Below are positions 49,006 to 57,899 of a DNA stretch of 64,000 bases, piece by piece. The DNA lies in the IMG/VR virus record IMGVR_UViG_3300025120_010288, positions 1 through 64,000 of that record; one strand, given 5' to 3'. Every line of letters begins with the position of its first letter. Position 1 is the first letter of the stretch. Under the pieces are notes generated by a model. It did not search any database, was not told the origin of the DNA, and saw only the letters and a program-made list of their open reading frames with translations. The position numbers and the translations under genes are program-made. The DNA is from a virus.

Positions 49006-50102
49006 GTGATTGGTTGTGTCCTGATTTAGCTCATTCATTATTTGTTGAACGAAATCCACAAGGCAATCCTCAAATTGCTTTTTGTTGTAATGCCATGAGT
49101 CAACCTGCTGAAACTGTTGATCAAAACGATCCAGTATTAGCTCGTGAACGTAATATTAGTATTACACAAGGAATACTCCCTCCATCATGTATACGTTGCA
49201 GTAGAAGTGAAGAGCTTGGTGCACCTAGTAGGCGTACTGCAATTATTGAACATTACCGCAGTAATGATATACATTTAGGTCCTGATATACAACTACACAA
49301 TTTAGATTTTAATTGTCAAACTGTGTGCAATTTAAAATGTATAATGTGCAATGGAGACTACAGTAGTAGTTGGCATGATGACGAAGTTAAGTTAGGTATA
49401 ACCAACCAACGTAGCACTCCTAAAAATAGAAATCTTGCACAAGAAATATCAGCAAAAGATTTGCGACGAGTTCATTTCAATGGCGGTGAGCCATTTATGA
49501 GTAATGATCATATTCATTTACTACAAAAAATAATCAAAGAAGGCAATCCTGAGAAGTGCCAACTAAGTTACAACACAAACGGCACATATATTCCCACAAA
49601 CAATGTACTGAAACTCTGGCAACAATTTCAATTAGTAAAAGTTTATTTTAGTATAGACGCAATTAATGAACAATTTGAATACATTAGATTTCCAGCAAAA
49701 TGGAATGATGTAACCCAAAACATTCAATGGTGGAAACAATTAAATGATCCTTGTGTTATACTAGAGTTTAATGTAAGTGTAGGTGTACAAAACATACTTT
49801 ATTTGCCACAATTAATCGATTGGATTGAAAATACGGTAACTGCTAATGCACAAGGAGACCCAGTTAATACCAGCGTTCAGTTAGTAACACACCCAAGTTT
49901 AGGATTGGAAAATTTACCTGTAAAAAATCGTAAATTAGCTATTGACATATTGAAAAATTTATCGTATTATAACTGGAGTAATGGCTTATTGGCTCATTTA
50001 GAAAACAATGCAACACCCAATACTGAATGGAAAAATTGGTTATCTAAATTGGATCATATCCGCCAAAACAACTGGCAAACTAGTTTGTCTTTATTAATTT
50101 AA
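49002..50102 (+). CDS. Radical SAM protein
   Basis: 366 residues from ATG 49002 (ATGA overlap). The [4Fe-4S]/SAM motif is C109-x3-C113-x2-C116 (VCNLKCIMC), followed by HFNGGEPFM (SAM-binding GGE) and YNTNGTYI. The N-terminal ~75 residues hold extra cysteines (WLCPD, FCCNA, SCIRC), which may carry an auxiliary Fe-S cluster. Enzymes of this kind modify peptides or small molecules. The product is unknown. The reductant could be FdxA at 6881. Confidence 0.82.
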   Translation: MSDWLCPDLAHSLFVERNPQGNPQIAFCCNAMSQPAETVDQNDPVLARERNISITQGILPPSCIRCSRSEELGAPSRRTAIIEHYRSNDIHLGPDIQLHNLDFNCQTVCNLKCIMCNGDYSSSWHDDEVKLGITNQRSTPKNRNLAQEISAKDLRRVHFNGGEPFMSNDHIHLLQKIIKEGNPEKCQLSYNTNGTYIPTNNVLKLWQQFQLVKVYFSIDAINEQFEYIRFPAKWNDVTQNIQWWKQLNDPCVILEFNVSVGVQNILYLPQLIDWIENTVTANAQGDPVNTSVQLVTHPSLGLENLPVKNRKLAIDILKNLSYYNWSNGLLAHLENNATPNTEWKNWLSKLDHIRQNNWQTSLSLLI

Positions 50103-50116
50103 TCAGGCACAATGTT

Positions 50117-50287
50117 ATGAATGAAATACGTGTAGTAAGATTTTTAAAAGACTTGTTAAATCCTGAAATGTACGGACATGCTGTTAGTGCAGAAGTTCGG
50201 GACAGGGCAAGAATGCTACTGGATATGAAACCAGTAGAAACAACAACCGCAATTATTAATGCTGACAAAATAAGGAGCAGTAAATGA
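50117..50287 (+). CDS. Hypothetical protein, 56 aa
   Basis: Fits in the gap between the radical SAM gene and the DsbA-like gene and ends with an ATGA overlap. Contains RFLKDLLNPEMYGHAVSAEV, a helical segment recalling small T4-like phage proteins, possibly a gp33-type late transcription factor by position next to a DsbA-like gene, but too short and divergent to call. Confidence 0.6.
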   Translation: MNEIRVVRFLKDLLNPEMYGHAVSAEVRDRARMLLDMKPVETTTAIINADKIRSSK

Positions 50288-50538
50288 CTACTTTTAATCA
50301 AGAGCAAAAAATTAAACTAGGACAAATTATCAACGAAGGTATTACTGTAATGCACGAAGTTGAAGCACTTAACAGTGGACTTAGTGATACAATAAAAGCT
50401 ATTGCCGAAGAAATAGATATTAAACCTAGTGTGTTAAAAAAAGCAATTCGTATTGCATATAAAAGTGGGTTTACACAGGAACAAGAAGACCACGACACGT
50501 TAGAAACTATACTAACCACGGTGGGTAAAACACTCTGA
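50284..50538 (+). CDS. DsbA-like double-stranded DNA-binding protein (T4 late transcription)
   Basis: 84 residues, helical and acidic/basic mixed, with DTIKAIAEEIDIKPSVLKKA and YKSGFTQEQEDHDTL. Length and pattern resemble T4 DsbA (89 aa), which binds DNA near late promoters. The match is by pattern, so modest. ATGA overlap upstream, then a 111 bp gap before gp43. Confidence 0.5.
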   Translation: MTTFNQEQKIKLGQIINEGITVMHEVEALNSGLSDTIKAIAEEIDIKPSVLKKAIRIAYKSGFTQEQEDHDTLETILTTVGKTL

Positions 50539-50649
50539 ACACTGACATAAAAGTTTTAGGCATCAAGGATTTAGCTAATTAAAGTAGAGAGTCGCTCACT
50601 AACGAGTATGAAACACGGTAAGTTGGCCATAAACAACACAGGAGAGTAA

Positions 50650-53319
50650 ATGAGTTATGTAGATGCATTATATGATCGAAACAAAGATCGTATTCATATT
50701 GTAGAACGCAAAAGCAATGGCGAGAGAGTGTATCAAGACTTTCCTGCACAGTATGTGATGTACTATCCGGATCCCAAGGGCAAACATCGCACAATTTTTG
50801 GCGATCCAGTAAGTAGATTTGCTACCAAACAAGGCAAAGAGTTTCATAAAGAACTAAAAATGCATCATGGAGAAACACTGTATGAAAGTGATATTAATCC
50901 AGTGTTTAGATGTTTAGCCGATAATTATCAAGGACAAGATGCTCCTAAACTGAACGTTTGCTTTTTTGATATTGAGACTGACTTTGATGCTAAAAAAGGA
51001 TTTAGTCCTCCGGCTGATCCTTTTAATCCAATTACAGCTATTACATTGTATTGTAATTGGATTGACAAACTAATAACATTAGCTATTCCACCAAAAAATA
51101 TGAGCGAGCAAAGTGCATACGATAGTGTTGCAGGATTTGATAATACGTATTTGTTTATGGGGCCTGATGCTGAAGCTGACTTATTAAAAGCATTTTTAGA
51201 TTTAATTGATGATGCTGATGTACTTACAGGATGGAACAGCGAAGGTTATGATATTCCGTATACTGTAAATAGATGTATACGAGTATTAAGCAAGGATGAT
51301 ACTAGACGTTTTTGTTTATGGGATCAGTTGCCTAAACAACGCACATTTGAGCGGTTTGGTGCAGAAAATATTACATTTGACTTAATTGGTCGAGTACACA
51401 TGGACTATATGCAATTGTATCGCAAGTACACGTATGAAGAACGACATAGTTACAGTCTAGATGCAATTGGTGATTATGAAAACCTTGGCAGTAAAACAGT
51501 GTACGAAGGTACACTAGATTCATTGTACAACAATGACTTTCGTAAGTTTATAGAATATAACAGACAAGACGTTGTGCTTCTTAAAGACATTGATAACAAG
51601 TTAAAGTTTTTAGATCTAGCAAACACACTAGCACATGAAAACACAGTGCTGTTGCCCACAACAATGGGGGCTGTTGCAGTTACTGAACAAGCTATTATCA
51701 ACGAAGCACACGAGCAGGGACTAGTTGTACCAAGCCGCAAAAACAGAGATGGAATGGGAGATACACAAGCTGCAGGCGCCTATGTTGCGTATCCCAAAAA
51801 AGGTATACATGAATGGGTTGGTAGTATTGACATTAATAGTCTATACCCCAGTGCAATTCGTGCATGTAATATGGGGCCTGAGTCTATAATTGGACAATTA
51901 AGACCTATAATGACCGACAGCTATATACAAGACAAACAAAATGCAGGCAATAGTTTTGCAGCAAGTTGGGAAGGCTTGTTTGGTAGCTTAGAATACACCG
52001 AGGTAATGAAACAATCCAAAGATGTTGATATAACTGTGGACTGGGAAAATGAAACTAGCGAAACATTTAGTGCCGCACAAATTTGGAAAATGATTTTCGA
52101 TAGCAATCGTCCTTGGATACTAAGTGCAAATGGTACAATCTTTACACATGATAAAAAAGCAATTATACCTGGCTTGTTAGAGCGTTGGTATGCTGAACGT
52201 AAAGTTATGCAAAAGAAGTTACGTGAATGCAACGAAAGTGAAAAAGAATACTGGGATAAGCGACAGTTGGTTAAGAAGATTAACTTGAACAGTTTGTATG
52301 GTGCTATTCTTAATCCTGGTTGTAGATTCTTTGATAAGCGTATTGGACAGTCAACTACACTAACAGGTAGAGCTATTGCCCACCATATGGATGCATTTAC
52401 AAATGAATGTATTACAGGCAAATACGATCACACAGGCGATGCTGTTATATATGGCGATACAGACAGTGTTTATTTTAGTGCATACCCTGTTCTCAAAGAA
52501 GAAATTGATGCTGATAAAATGGAATGGAACAAAGAAATTTGTGCTCAACTGTATGATACTATTAGTGATGAACTAAATGTAAGTTTTCCTGCATTTATGG
52601 AACAAGCATTCCATTGTCCACGGGCAAATGGTGAGATAATCAAAGGTGGTCGAGAGATTGTTGCTACAAAAGGATTATATATTACAAAAAAACGCTATGC
52701 AGTAATGGTGTATGATCTTGAGGGTAAACGTATGGATGTTGATGGCAAACCAGGCAAGGTAAAAGCTATGGGGCTTGATCTCAAACGTAGTGACACTCCT
52801 AAGGTTATACAAGACTTTTTAAGCGAAGTACTAACGCACACACTTATTGGTGGATCTAAACCTGAAATAATTGATCGTATACGAGAGTTTAAATTAGAGT
52901 TTACTCAACGTCCTGGTTGGGAGAAAGGTTCACCAAAACGTGTTAACAATCTAACTAAGTACCAAAAGCTACAAGAAAAAAATGGCAAAACAAACATGCC
53001 TGGTCATGTAAGAGCAGCATTGAATTGGAACACACTGCGTCGAATGAACAGTGATGCATACAGTACTGAAATGACAGATGGTATGAAGATTATTGTGTGT
53101 AAATTAAAACAAAATCCATTGGGATACACTAGTATTGCATATCCTATTGATCAGTTGCGTTTGCCACAATGGTTCCAAGATCTTCCTTTTGATCACGCAG
53201 CTATGGAAAGTACTGTCATTGATGGAAAGATACAGAATTTATTAGGAGTTCTTAATTGGGACCTAAATACACAGACTAATACAGAAAACACTTTCCAGTC
53301 TTTATTTGAGTTTGAATGA
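50650..53319 (+). CDS. 43: Family B DNA polymerase (T4 gp43-like)
   Basis: 889 residues, T4 gp43 size (898). Exonuclease: FDIETDFD with D107/E109, then TGWNSEGYDIPY and EYNRQDVVLL. Polymerase: DINSLYPSAIRACNMGPESI with SLYPS at 397-401, KKINLNSLYGAILNPG near 547, and YGDTDSVYF at 601-609 with the catalytic aspartates, followed by ITKKRYAVMV. Uninterrupted, no intein or intron. The C-terminal end should hold the clamp-binding peptide. AGGAGAG is 5 nt before the ATG. The 111 bp leader holds no obvious sigma70 promoter and may carry translational control, as in T4. Confidence 0.95.
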   Translation: MSYVDALYDRNKDRIHIVERKSNGERVYQDFPAQYVMYYPDPKGKHRTIFGDPVSRFATKQGKEFHKELKMHHGETLYESDINPVFRCLADNYQGQDAPKLNVCFFDIETDFDAKKGFSPPADPFNPITAITLYCNWIDKLITLAIPPKNMSEQSAYDSVAGFDNTYLFMGPDAEADLLKAFLDLIDDADVLTGWNSEGYDIPYTVNRCIRVLSKDDTRRFCLWDQLPKQRTFERFGAENITFDLIGRVHMDYMQLYRKYTYEERHSYSLDAIGDYENLGSKTVYEGTLDSLYNNDFRKFIEYNRQDVVLLKDIDNKLKFLDLANTLAHENTVLLPTTMGAVAVTEQAIINEAHEQGLVVPSRKNRDGMGDTQAAGAYVAYPKKGIHEWVGSIDINSLYPSAIRACNMGPESIIGQLRPIMTDSYIQDKQNAGNSFAASWEGLFGSLEYTEVMKQSKDVDITVDWENETSETFSAAQIWKMIFDSNRPWILSANGTIFTHDKKAIIPGLLERWYAERKVMQKKLRECNESEKEYWDKRQLVKKINLNSLYGAILNPGCRFFDKRIGQSTTLTGRAIAHHMDAFTNECITGKYDHTGDAVIYGDTDSVYFSAYPVLKEEIDADKMEWNKEICAQLYDTISDELNVSFPAFMEQAFHCPRANGEIIKGGREIVATKGLYITKKRYAVMVYDLEGKRMDVDGKPGKVKAMGLDLKRSDTPKVIQDFLSEVLTHTLIGGSKPEIIDRIREFKLEFTQRPGWEKGSPKRVNNLTKYQKLQEKNGKTNMPGHVRAALNWNTLRRMNSDAYSTEMTDGMKIIVCKLKQNPLGYTSIAYPIDQLRLPQWFQDLPFDHAAMESTVIDGKIQNLLGVLNWDLNTQTNTENTFQSLFEFE

Positions 53320-53320
53320 T

Positions 53321-54265
53321 ATGAAACTTAGCCAGATAGTCAATACTAGATATCAATTAGGATCTTACGATCCAATTAAAAGCAGGCAAGAGGCTTTGCT
53401 TGGGTTTGAGAAATATCTTAAGAGTGCAGAATCAGGTGTTGGCTCAGATACACTACTTGCCCTAAACAATGCATTTGACAGTATATCCAACAGTATAGAA
53501 AATTATACACAAATATATGATGAACATTTGGATTATTTGGATTCAGAAATTGAGTTACAGGAAGCTGAATATTTTGCAAACAGTCGTCAACTATATGATG
53601 ATATGCAACACGAAACAAATGAATACATTTTAAGTAGACAAGCACAATTCAATAAAGAAACCAGTAACTGGATTAACACTAGGATTGAAAGTTATGGCGA
53701 TTGGCATCATGCAGGACTAATCTTTAGGCCCATGCAAGGACAAATGTTATCATCATTGGTTAGAATGGATCCTTTGTATTTGGTAGATCAACATGCTGAG
53801 TTGCTAGAACCAGTGTTTGAAACAGCTCGCAAAGAACACAGTTTGCAATATGTTAATCGACTCAATGACTATGTTATCAACGAACGTGATGGACACGGAT
53901 TTCTTGATAAGTTGCCGCAGAATCAATTTGGTTATATGCTAGCATATAACTTTTTTAATTATAAACCCTTGGAAGTAATAATTTCTTATCTTGAAGGTGC
54001 ATGGGAACTATTACGACCAGGAGGTAAAATTGCATTTACAATCAATGATTGTGACAGGCCGGGTGCAGTTGTACTTGCCGAAAACTTCTTTAGTATGTAC
54101 ACCCCAGGGAGTTATATTGAAGATTATGCACTAGAAAAAGGGTATAACATTGTTGAATGGAAAGAATTAGATAGTGCAAATACATGGGTTGAACTTACCA
54201 AAGCTGGAACTTTAGAGAGTATCCGGGGTGGACAAAGTTTAACAATGATCCATAAAAGTCATTGA
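53321..54265 (+). CDS. Methyltransferase-like protein with N-terminal coiled coil
   Basis: 314 residues from ATG 53321, one base after the gp43 stop; a TTG at 53306 is the alternative. N-terminal 130 residues are helical and coiled. The C-terminal part has YLEGAWELLRPGGKIAFTIND, CDRPGAVVLAENFFS and GYNIVEWKELDS, the later strands of a class I methyltransferase, but the usual SAM loop (GxGxG) is not clear. Located between polymerase and clamp genes. Activity uncertain. Confidence 0.6.
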   Translation: MKLSQIVNTRYQLGSYDPIKSRQEALLGFEKYLKSAESGVGSDTLLALNNAFDSISNSIENYTQIYDEHLDYLDSEIELQEAEYFANSRQLYDDMQHETNEYILSRQAQFNKETSNWINTRIESYGDWHHAGLIFRPMQGQMLSSLVRMDPLYLVDQHAELLEPVFETARKEHSLQYVNRLNDYVINERDGHGFLDKLPQNQFGYMLAYNFFNYKPLEVIISYLEGAWELLRPGGKIAFTINDCDRPGAVVLAENFFSMYTPGSYIEDYALEKGYNIVEWKELDSANTWVELTKAGTLESIRGGQSLTMIHKSH

Positions 54266-54290
54266 CTTTTAACAATAAATCAGCTATAAT
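54262..54290 (+). promoter_or_regulatory. Sigma70-type promoter for gp45
   Basis: -35 TTGACT at 54262-54267 and -10 TATAAT at 54285-54290, 17 bp spacer. It overlaps the previous stop codon. Confidence 0.85.
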
Positions 54291-54319
54291 ATTATTAATT
54301 ACATGATAAGGAAAAGATA

Positions 54320-55051
54320 ATGAGAGACCATTTATTAGACCTAGTGTCGCACAGCTTTGATCTAGGGTGCATTGAACTTGTTAAGATCAGTGGCACTACA
54401 ACTGAAACTGTTATTGATGGATTAGCAGAAGATCGTAGTGTTGTACTACAAGCTAAATTCCATAATCCAGTTGCTGATTTTATTGGCACATTTGGAATGC
54501 CCAACTTAAACAAGTTAAAAATTATTCTAAATCTAAGCGAGTATAAAGAAAATGCAACTATTTCTATTAAGAAACAAGATAGAAACGGTGAGAGTGTCCC
54601 AGTAGGGATGAATTTTGTTAACGCTGCCGGCGACTTTAAGAATGATTATCGCTTTATGACAAGTGAAATTATTAATGAAAAGCTCAAAGCAGTAAAGTTT
54701 AAAGGTGTAAGCTGGAATATTAGTTTTGAGCCATCTATGGCTGCAATTGGAAGGCTTAAAATGCAAGCCGCAGCAAATGCAGAAGAACTACACTTTATTG
54801 CAAAAACAGAAAACGGTGATCTTAAATTTATGTTTGGTGATCATAGTACTCATGCTGGTGAGTTTGTATTTGAACCAGGTATAAGTGGCACACTTAAACG
54901 CAGTTGGAGTTGGCCAGTACGACAGTTCATTGGTATTATGGATCTGGTTGGTGACAAAAAGATTGAAATTAGCGATGACGGTGCCGCACAAATTACAGTA
55001 GACAGTGGGGTTGCAGAGTACAAGTACATTCTGCCAGCACAGAGCAAGTGA
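54320..55051 (+). CDS. 45: Sliding clamp (T4 gp45-like)
   Basis: 243 residues, near T4 gp45 (228). Forms the trimeric ring that holds gp43 on DNA and, in T4, activates late transcription. Recognised by LVSHSFDLGCIELVKI, AKFHNPVADFIGTFGM, and a C-terminal SGTLKRSWSWPVRQFIGIMD. Own promoter and AAGGAAAAG site. Presence of gp45 with late-type promoters fits a T4-style late programme, although gp55 and gp33 were not identified in the window. The GTGA overlap couples it to the sulfotransferase. Confidence 0.88.
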   Translation: MRDHLLDLVSHSFDLGCIELVKISGTTTETVIDGLAEDRSVVLQAKFHNPVADFIGTFGMPNLNKLKIILNLSEYKENATISIKKQDRNGESVPVGMNFVNAAGDFKNDYRFMTSEIINEKLKAVKFKGVSWNISFEPSMAAIGRLKMQAAANAEELHFIAKTENGDLKFMFGDHSTHAGEFVFEPGISGTLKRSWSWPVRQFIGIMDLVGDKKIEISDDGAAQITVDSGVAEYKYILPAQSK

Positions 55052-55695
55052 GCAGACAGTTCTTATCACATGTGTACGGAGAAGGTGTAATCAATCGTCC
55101 CAGGCAATTAGCATATTTTCATATTCCAAAAAATGCTAGCAGTTGGTGTAAACGTTACGTTGCACAGCTTGGTGTTAATCTATTAGAAGATACTTGGCAT
55201 GCAACAAACCTGCAACAAGAGCAGCGTAACGAATATCTAAGTGTGGTACTGTTGCGTGATCCACTAAAACGCTGGTACAGTTATTGCCATATGGAAAGAA
55301 CTGTGGATCAAGTGGACAAGAATCATATTATGAGTATGTTGACAGAACCAAAAAAGATTGCACAAATGTTCTCAAACGAACACCTTGCACCACAAACTTG
55401 GTTTTTTGATTACGATGCAAACAACACGCAAACTCGACAACGTGATACGGTATTTTTTAATGTAGACGAAGACTTGTCTGCAAACTTGCAACACTTTTTT
55501 AAAAACCAAGGATTTAAAAATTGGGAGAATTGCCCTGAGCCGTTTAACCAAAGTCCAGTGACAAAACAGAGAAAACGTGCTATAAAAGAATGGAAACGTT
55601 GGTTGCGTGATCCAGATATAGCACACGCCTGGCGCACTCTTTACCAAGATGATATTGAACTAATACGACTAGCTAATTTTTACAAAGCATGGTGA
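55048..55695 (+). CDS. Sulfotransferase (Sulfotransfer_2-like)
   Basis: 215 residues from GTG 55048 in the gp45 stop. PAPS motifs: FHIPKNASSWCKRY near residue 25 and LSVVLLRDPLKRWYSY near 70. Third clear or probable sulfotransferase in the window after 24366 and 31051. Basic C-terminal half (KQRKRAIKEWKRW). Located between the clamp and the DpdA-like gene; acceptor unknown. Confidence 0.78.
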   Translation: MSRQFLSHVYGEGVINRPRQLAYFHIPKNASSWCKRYVAQLGVNLLEDTWHATNLQQEQRNEYLSVVLLRDPLKRWYSYCHMERTVDQVDKNHIMSMLTEPKKIAQMFSNEHLAPQTWFFDYDANNTQTRQRDTVFFNVDEDLSANLQHFFKNQGFKNWENCPEPFNQSPVTKQRKRAIKEWKRWLRDPDIAHAWRTLYQDDIELIRLANFYKAW

Positions 55696-57215
55696 CAATG
55701 GAACAAGATAATTTAACAGAAAAACAAAACGACTATGCAATATTCTTACCTGCTATTAGTAGTTTTTATGGCACATATATAGGCAAGCAACGCCATATGG
55801 AATATGTTCCACAAGATAGAATGCCCGCACAAATACCTGACATGGAAATGATGAATTGGCTTAATCCAAAAAAAGGATTGTTTCCATATAAATGGAGTTT
55901 GTATAGTGCAGGGCATGCTAACTTAGATATGACCAAAGTTGCACCCAAAGAAGATATGGTGCGTAATAGAGATCCCAATAGTTTTATGTTAGCTGACAGT
56001 GGAGGCTTCCAAATCGCCAAAGGCGTTTGGCCTGGGGATTGGAAAAATCCTAAATGCCCACATGCTGAAAAGAAACGTCGGGCAGTGTTAGAATGGCAAA
56101 TGCAAATAAGCGACTATGCTATGACTATGGATATTCCAACTTGGACCAGCACTAATCCAGAGTGGGCTAAAGCAAGTGGCATATACTCTTATGAAGATGC
56201 TGTAACTGCTACTAAGTTTAATAACGATTATTGGATGGCAAATCGGTATGGTGACACTAAAATATTAAATGTATTACAAGGTGCTAATCATGCTGACGCA
56301 GACAGTTGGTATGAAACAATGAAACACTACTGCGATCCTAGCTTACATGAAAAACCATTTAATGGTTGGGCAATGGGCGGACAAAACATGTGTGATTTGC
56401 ATTTAGTATTGCGTAGACTTGTTGCTCTTGTACATGATGGATTGTTAGAAAGCGGGCATCAAGACTGGATGCACTTTTTGGGTACTAGTAAATTAGAATG
56501 GGCAGTAGTACTTACAGATTTACAACGTGCAATACGCAAGTACCATAATCCTACTTTTACTATTTCATTTGATTGTGCTAGTCCGTTTTTAGCTACTGCA
56601 AATGGACAGTTGTATTATAATATATCAACTGAAGATAGAAAAAAGTGGAGTTATCAAATGGAAAGTACTGCTGATAATAAAGCATGGGCAAAAGATTCAC
56701 GAAGTTATAGAGATGCAGTATTGCAAGAAAAAGTACATTCAAAATTTGAAGACTCACCAATTAGTAGTCGTATGTCAGTAAGTGATGTATGTTATTATGG
56801 GCCAGGTGACCTAAATAAAATTGGCAAAGAAGGTAAAACCAGTTGGGATAGTTTCAGTTATGCATTGCTAATGGGTCATAATGTATGGATGCATCTAGAA
56901 GCAGTACAACGTGCTAACCGAATAGTTGACCAAGGTGGTGGTCCTAGTATGTTGTTGCATCCTCTAGATAGTGGTCTTAACACCCGCACATTAATTGATC
57001 AAATTTTTGCACAACACGATAGAAAAAAGTCATTGCAAATGATTGATGATTATGCTAGTATATGGGAAAGAGTAATTGGTACAAGAGGCTATACAGGTAA
57101 AAAAGCAACAAATGCAACCAGTATGTTCAACAATTTGTTTGAAACTGATGATGCAGAATTTGACGAAGTTGAGTTTGATGAATCGTTATTAGATAAATTA
57201 GAGGAATCAGTATGA
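55689..57215 (+). CDS. DpdA-like transglycosylase (tRNA-guanine transglycosylase family)
   Basis: 508 residues. TGT-fold motifs are all present: LADSGGFQIAKG with D103, NVLQGANH, GWAMGGQNM, HFLGTSK and SFDCASPF with D295, matching the nucleophile-bearing FDCV block of TGT. The Cys-x-Cys zinc site of bacterial TGT is not visible. Phage proteins of this kind (DpdA) exchange guanine for 7-deazaguanine bases in DNA and protect against restriction. The two acidic residues suggest it is active. It heads a coupled four-gene run ending in a QueD-like gene. Starts in overlap with the sulfotransferase. Confidence 0.8.
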   Translation: MVTMEQDNLTEKQNDYAIFLPAISSFYGTYIGKQRHMEYVPQDRMPAQIPDMEMMNWLNPKKGLFPYKWSLYSAGHANLDMTKVAPKEDMVRNRDPNSFMLADSGGFQIAKGVWPGDWKNPKCPHAEKKRRAVLEWQMQISDYAMTMDIPTWTSTNPEWAKASGIYSYEDAVTATKFNNDYWMANRYGDTKILNVLQGANHADADSWYETMKHYCDPSLHEKPFNGWAMGGQNMCDLHLVLRRLVALVHDGLLESGHQDWMHFLGTSKLEWAVVLTDLQRAIRKYHNPTFTISFDCASPFLATANGQLYYNISTEDRKKWSYQMESTADNKAWAKDSRSYRDAVLQEKVHSKFEDSPISSRMSVSDVCYYGPGDLNKIGKEGKTSWDSFSYALLMGHNVWMHLEAVQRANRIVDQGGGPSMLLHPLDSGLNTRTLIDQIFAQHDRKKSLQMIDDYASIWERVIGTRGYTGKKATNATSMFNNLFETDDAEFDEVEFDESLLDKLEESV

Positions 57216-57394
57216 CAAAAAATCAACTGAATCGACTGCAAAACAAGCACAGTGAAATGTCAAAACAAGTAGATATGTTAGAGAAAAATCGCAACACCAA
57301 CCGCACTACGGAATCTAAAATACAACTTAATGATTTAAAAAAACAAAAACTTTTATTACGAGATCAAATTGAAAAGGCAAAATTAGATGGATAG
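57212..57394 (+). CDS. YdcH/DUF465-like small coiled-coil protein, 60 aa
   Basis: One hairpin of helices with LNRLQNKHSEMSKQVDMLEK and LNDLKKQKLLLRDQIEKAK, the latter like the LKKQKLxLKDEI end of DUF465. ATGA overlap with the DpdA-like gene and an 8 bp overlap with the next. Possibly an adaptor for the modification proteins. Confidence 0.65.
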   Translation: MTKNQLNRLQNKHSEMSKQVDMLEKNRNTNRTTESKIQLNDLKKQKLLLRDQIEKAKLDG

Positions 57395-57899
57395 AGCCGG
57401 GCACAGTAATATAGCATTTTTTACAGGACGTGAAATTGAACGTACACCACAATACGGACAGCATACATTGTTTGTAGTTGGAGTACAATCAGTTGATACT
57501 ATTGTAAAACATGCAGATATGCATGGATGCAATCATATTTATCTTGGAGCTGATATGAGTTTTAACGTTACTGTTAATACCCAAGATCAATGGGATCCAT
57601 GGGAAAAAATTGGGCATGCATTGCTGGATAGAAATTTTTGGGTTACATTAGATATTGATGCAAGTCAAGTTGAAGGATTATTAGAAACTGGGCTTACTGA
57701 AAAAAGACGATTTATCCCAATGATCAGCGTTAAACTACCTTACATTGATCAACTTGGTTACAATGCATGTATTAAAATTGATGACAAAGACTTTGATGCA
57801 AGCAATCCAGGGGTTTGGGTGCACCAATTAGAAACTTTAAAGCATAGAAATAACTTCACATGCTGGGACAACTATACACAAGATGAGGTAATAAAATGA
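57387..57899 (+). CDS. Unknown protein of the deazaguanine-like cassette, 170 aa
   Basis: Alpha/beta by eye, with NIAFFTGREIERTPQYGQH, CNHIYLGADMSFNVTV, NFWVTLDIDASQVEGLLE and FIPMISVKLPYIDQLGYNAC. The repeated strand-helix order could be half a TIM-barrel or a QueE-type remnant, but the radical SAM cysteines of QueE are absent. Overlaps both neighbours, so it very likely belongs to the same pathway. Function unknown. Confidence 0.65.
   Translation: MDRAGHSNIAFFTGREIERTPQYGQHTLFVVGVQSVDTIVKHADMHGCNHIYLGADMSFNVTVNTQDQWDPWEKIGHALLDRNFWVTLDIDASQVEGLLETGLTEKRRFIPMISVKLPYIDQLGYNACIKIDDKDFDASNPGVWVHQLETLKHRNNFTCWDNYTQDEVIK

Noticed and set aside
50608-50649. 13-codon ORF ending exactly before the gp43 ATG, possible leader peptide
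   Set aside because: No ribosome site at a useful distance and too short to judge; it may be chance in the gp43 leader.
57387-57899. QueE (7-carboxy-7-deazaguanine synthase)
   Set aside because: Context is suggestive but the radical SAM CX3CX2C motif is absent.
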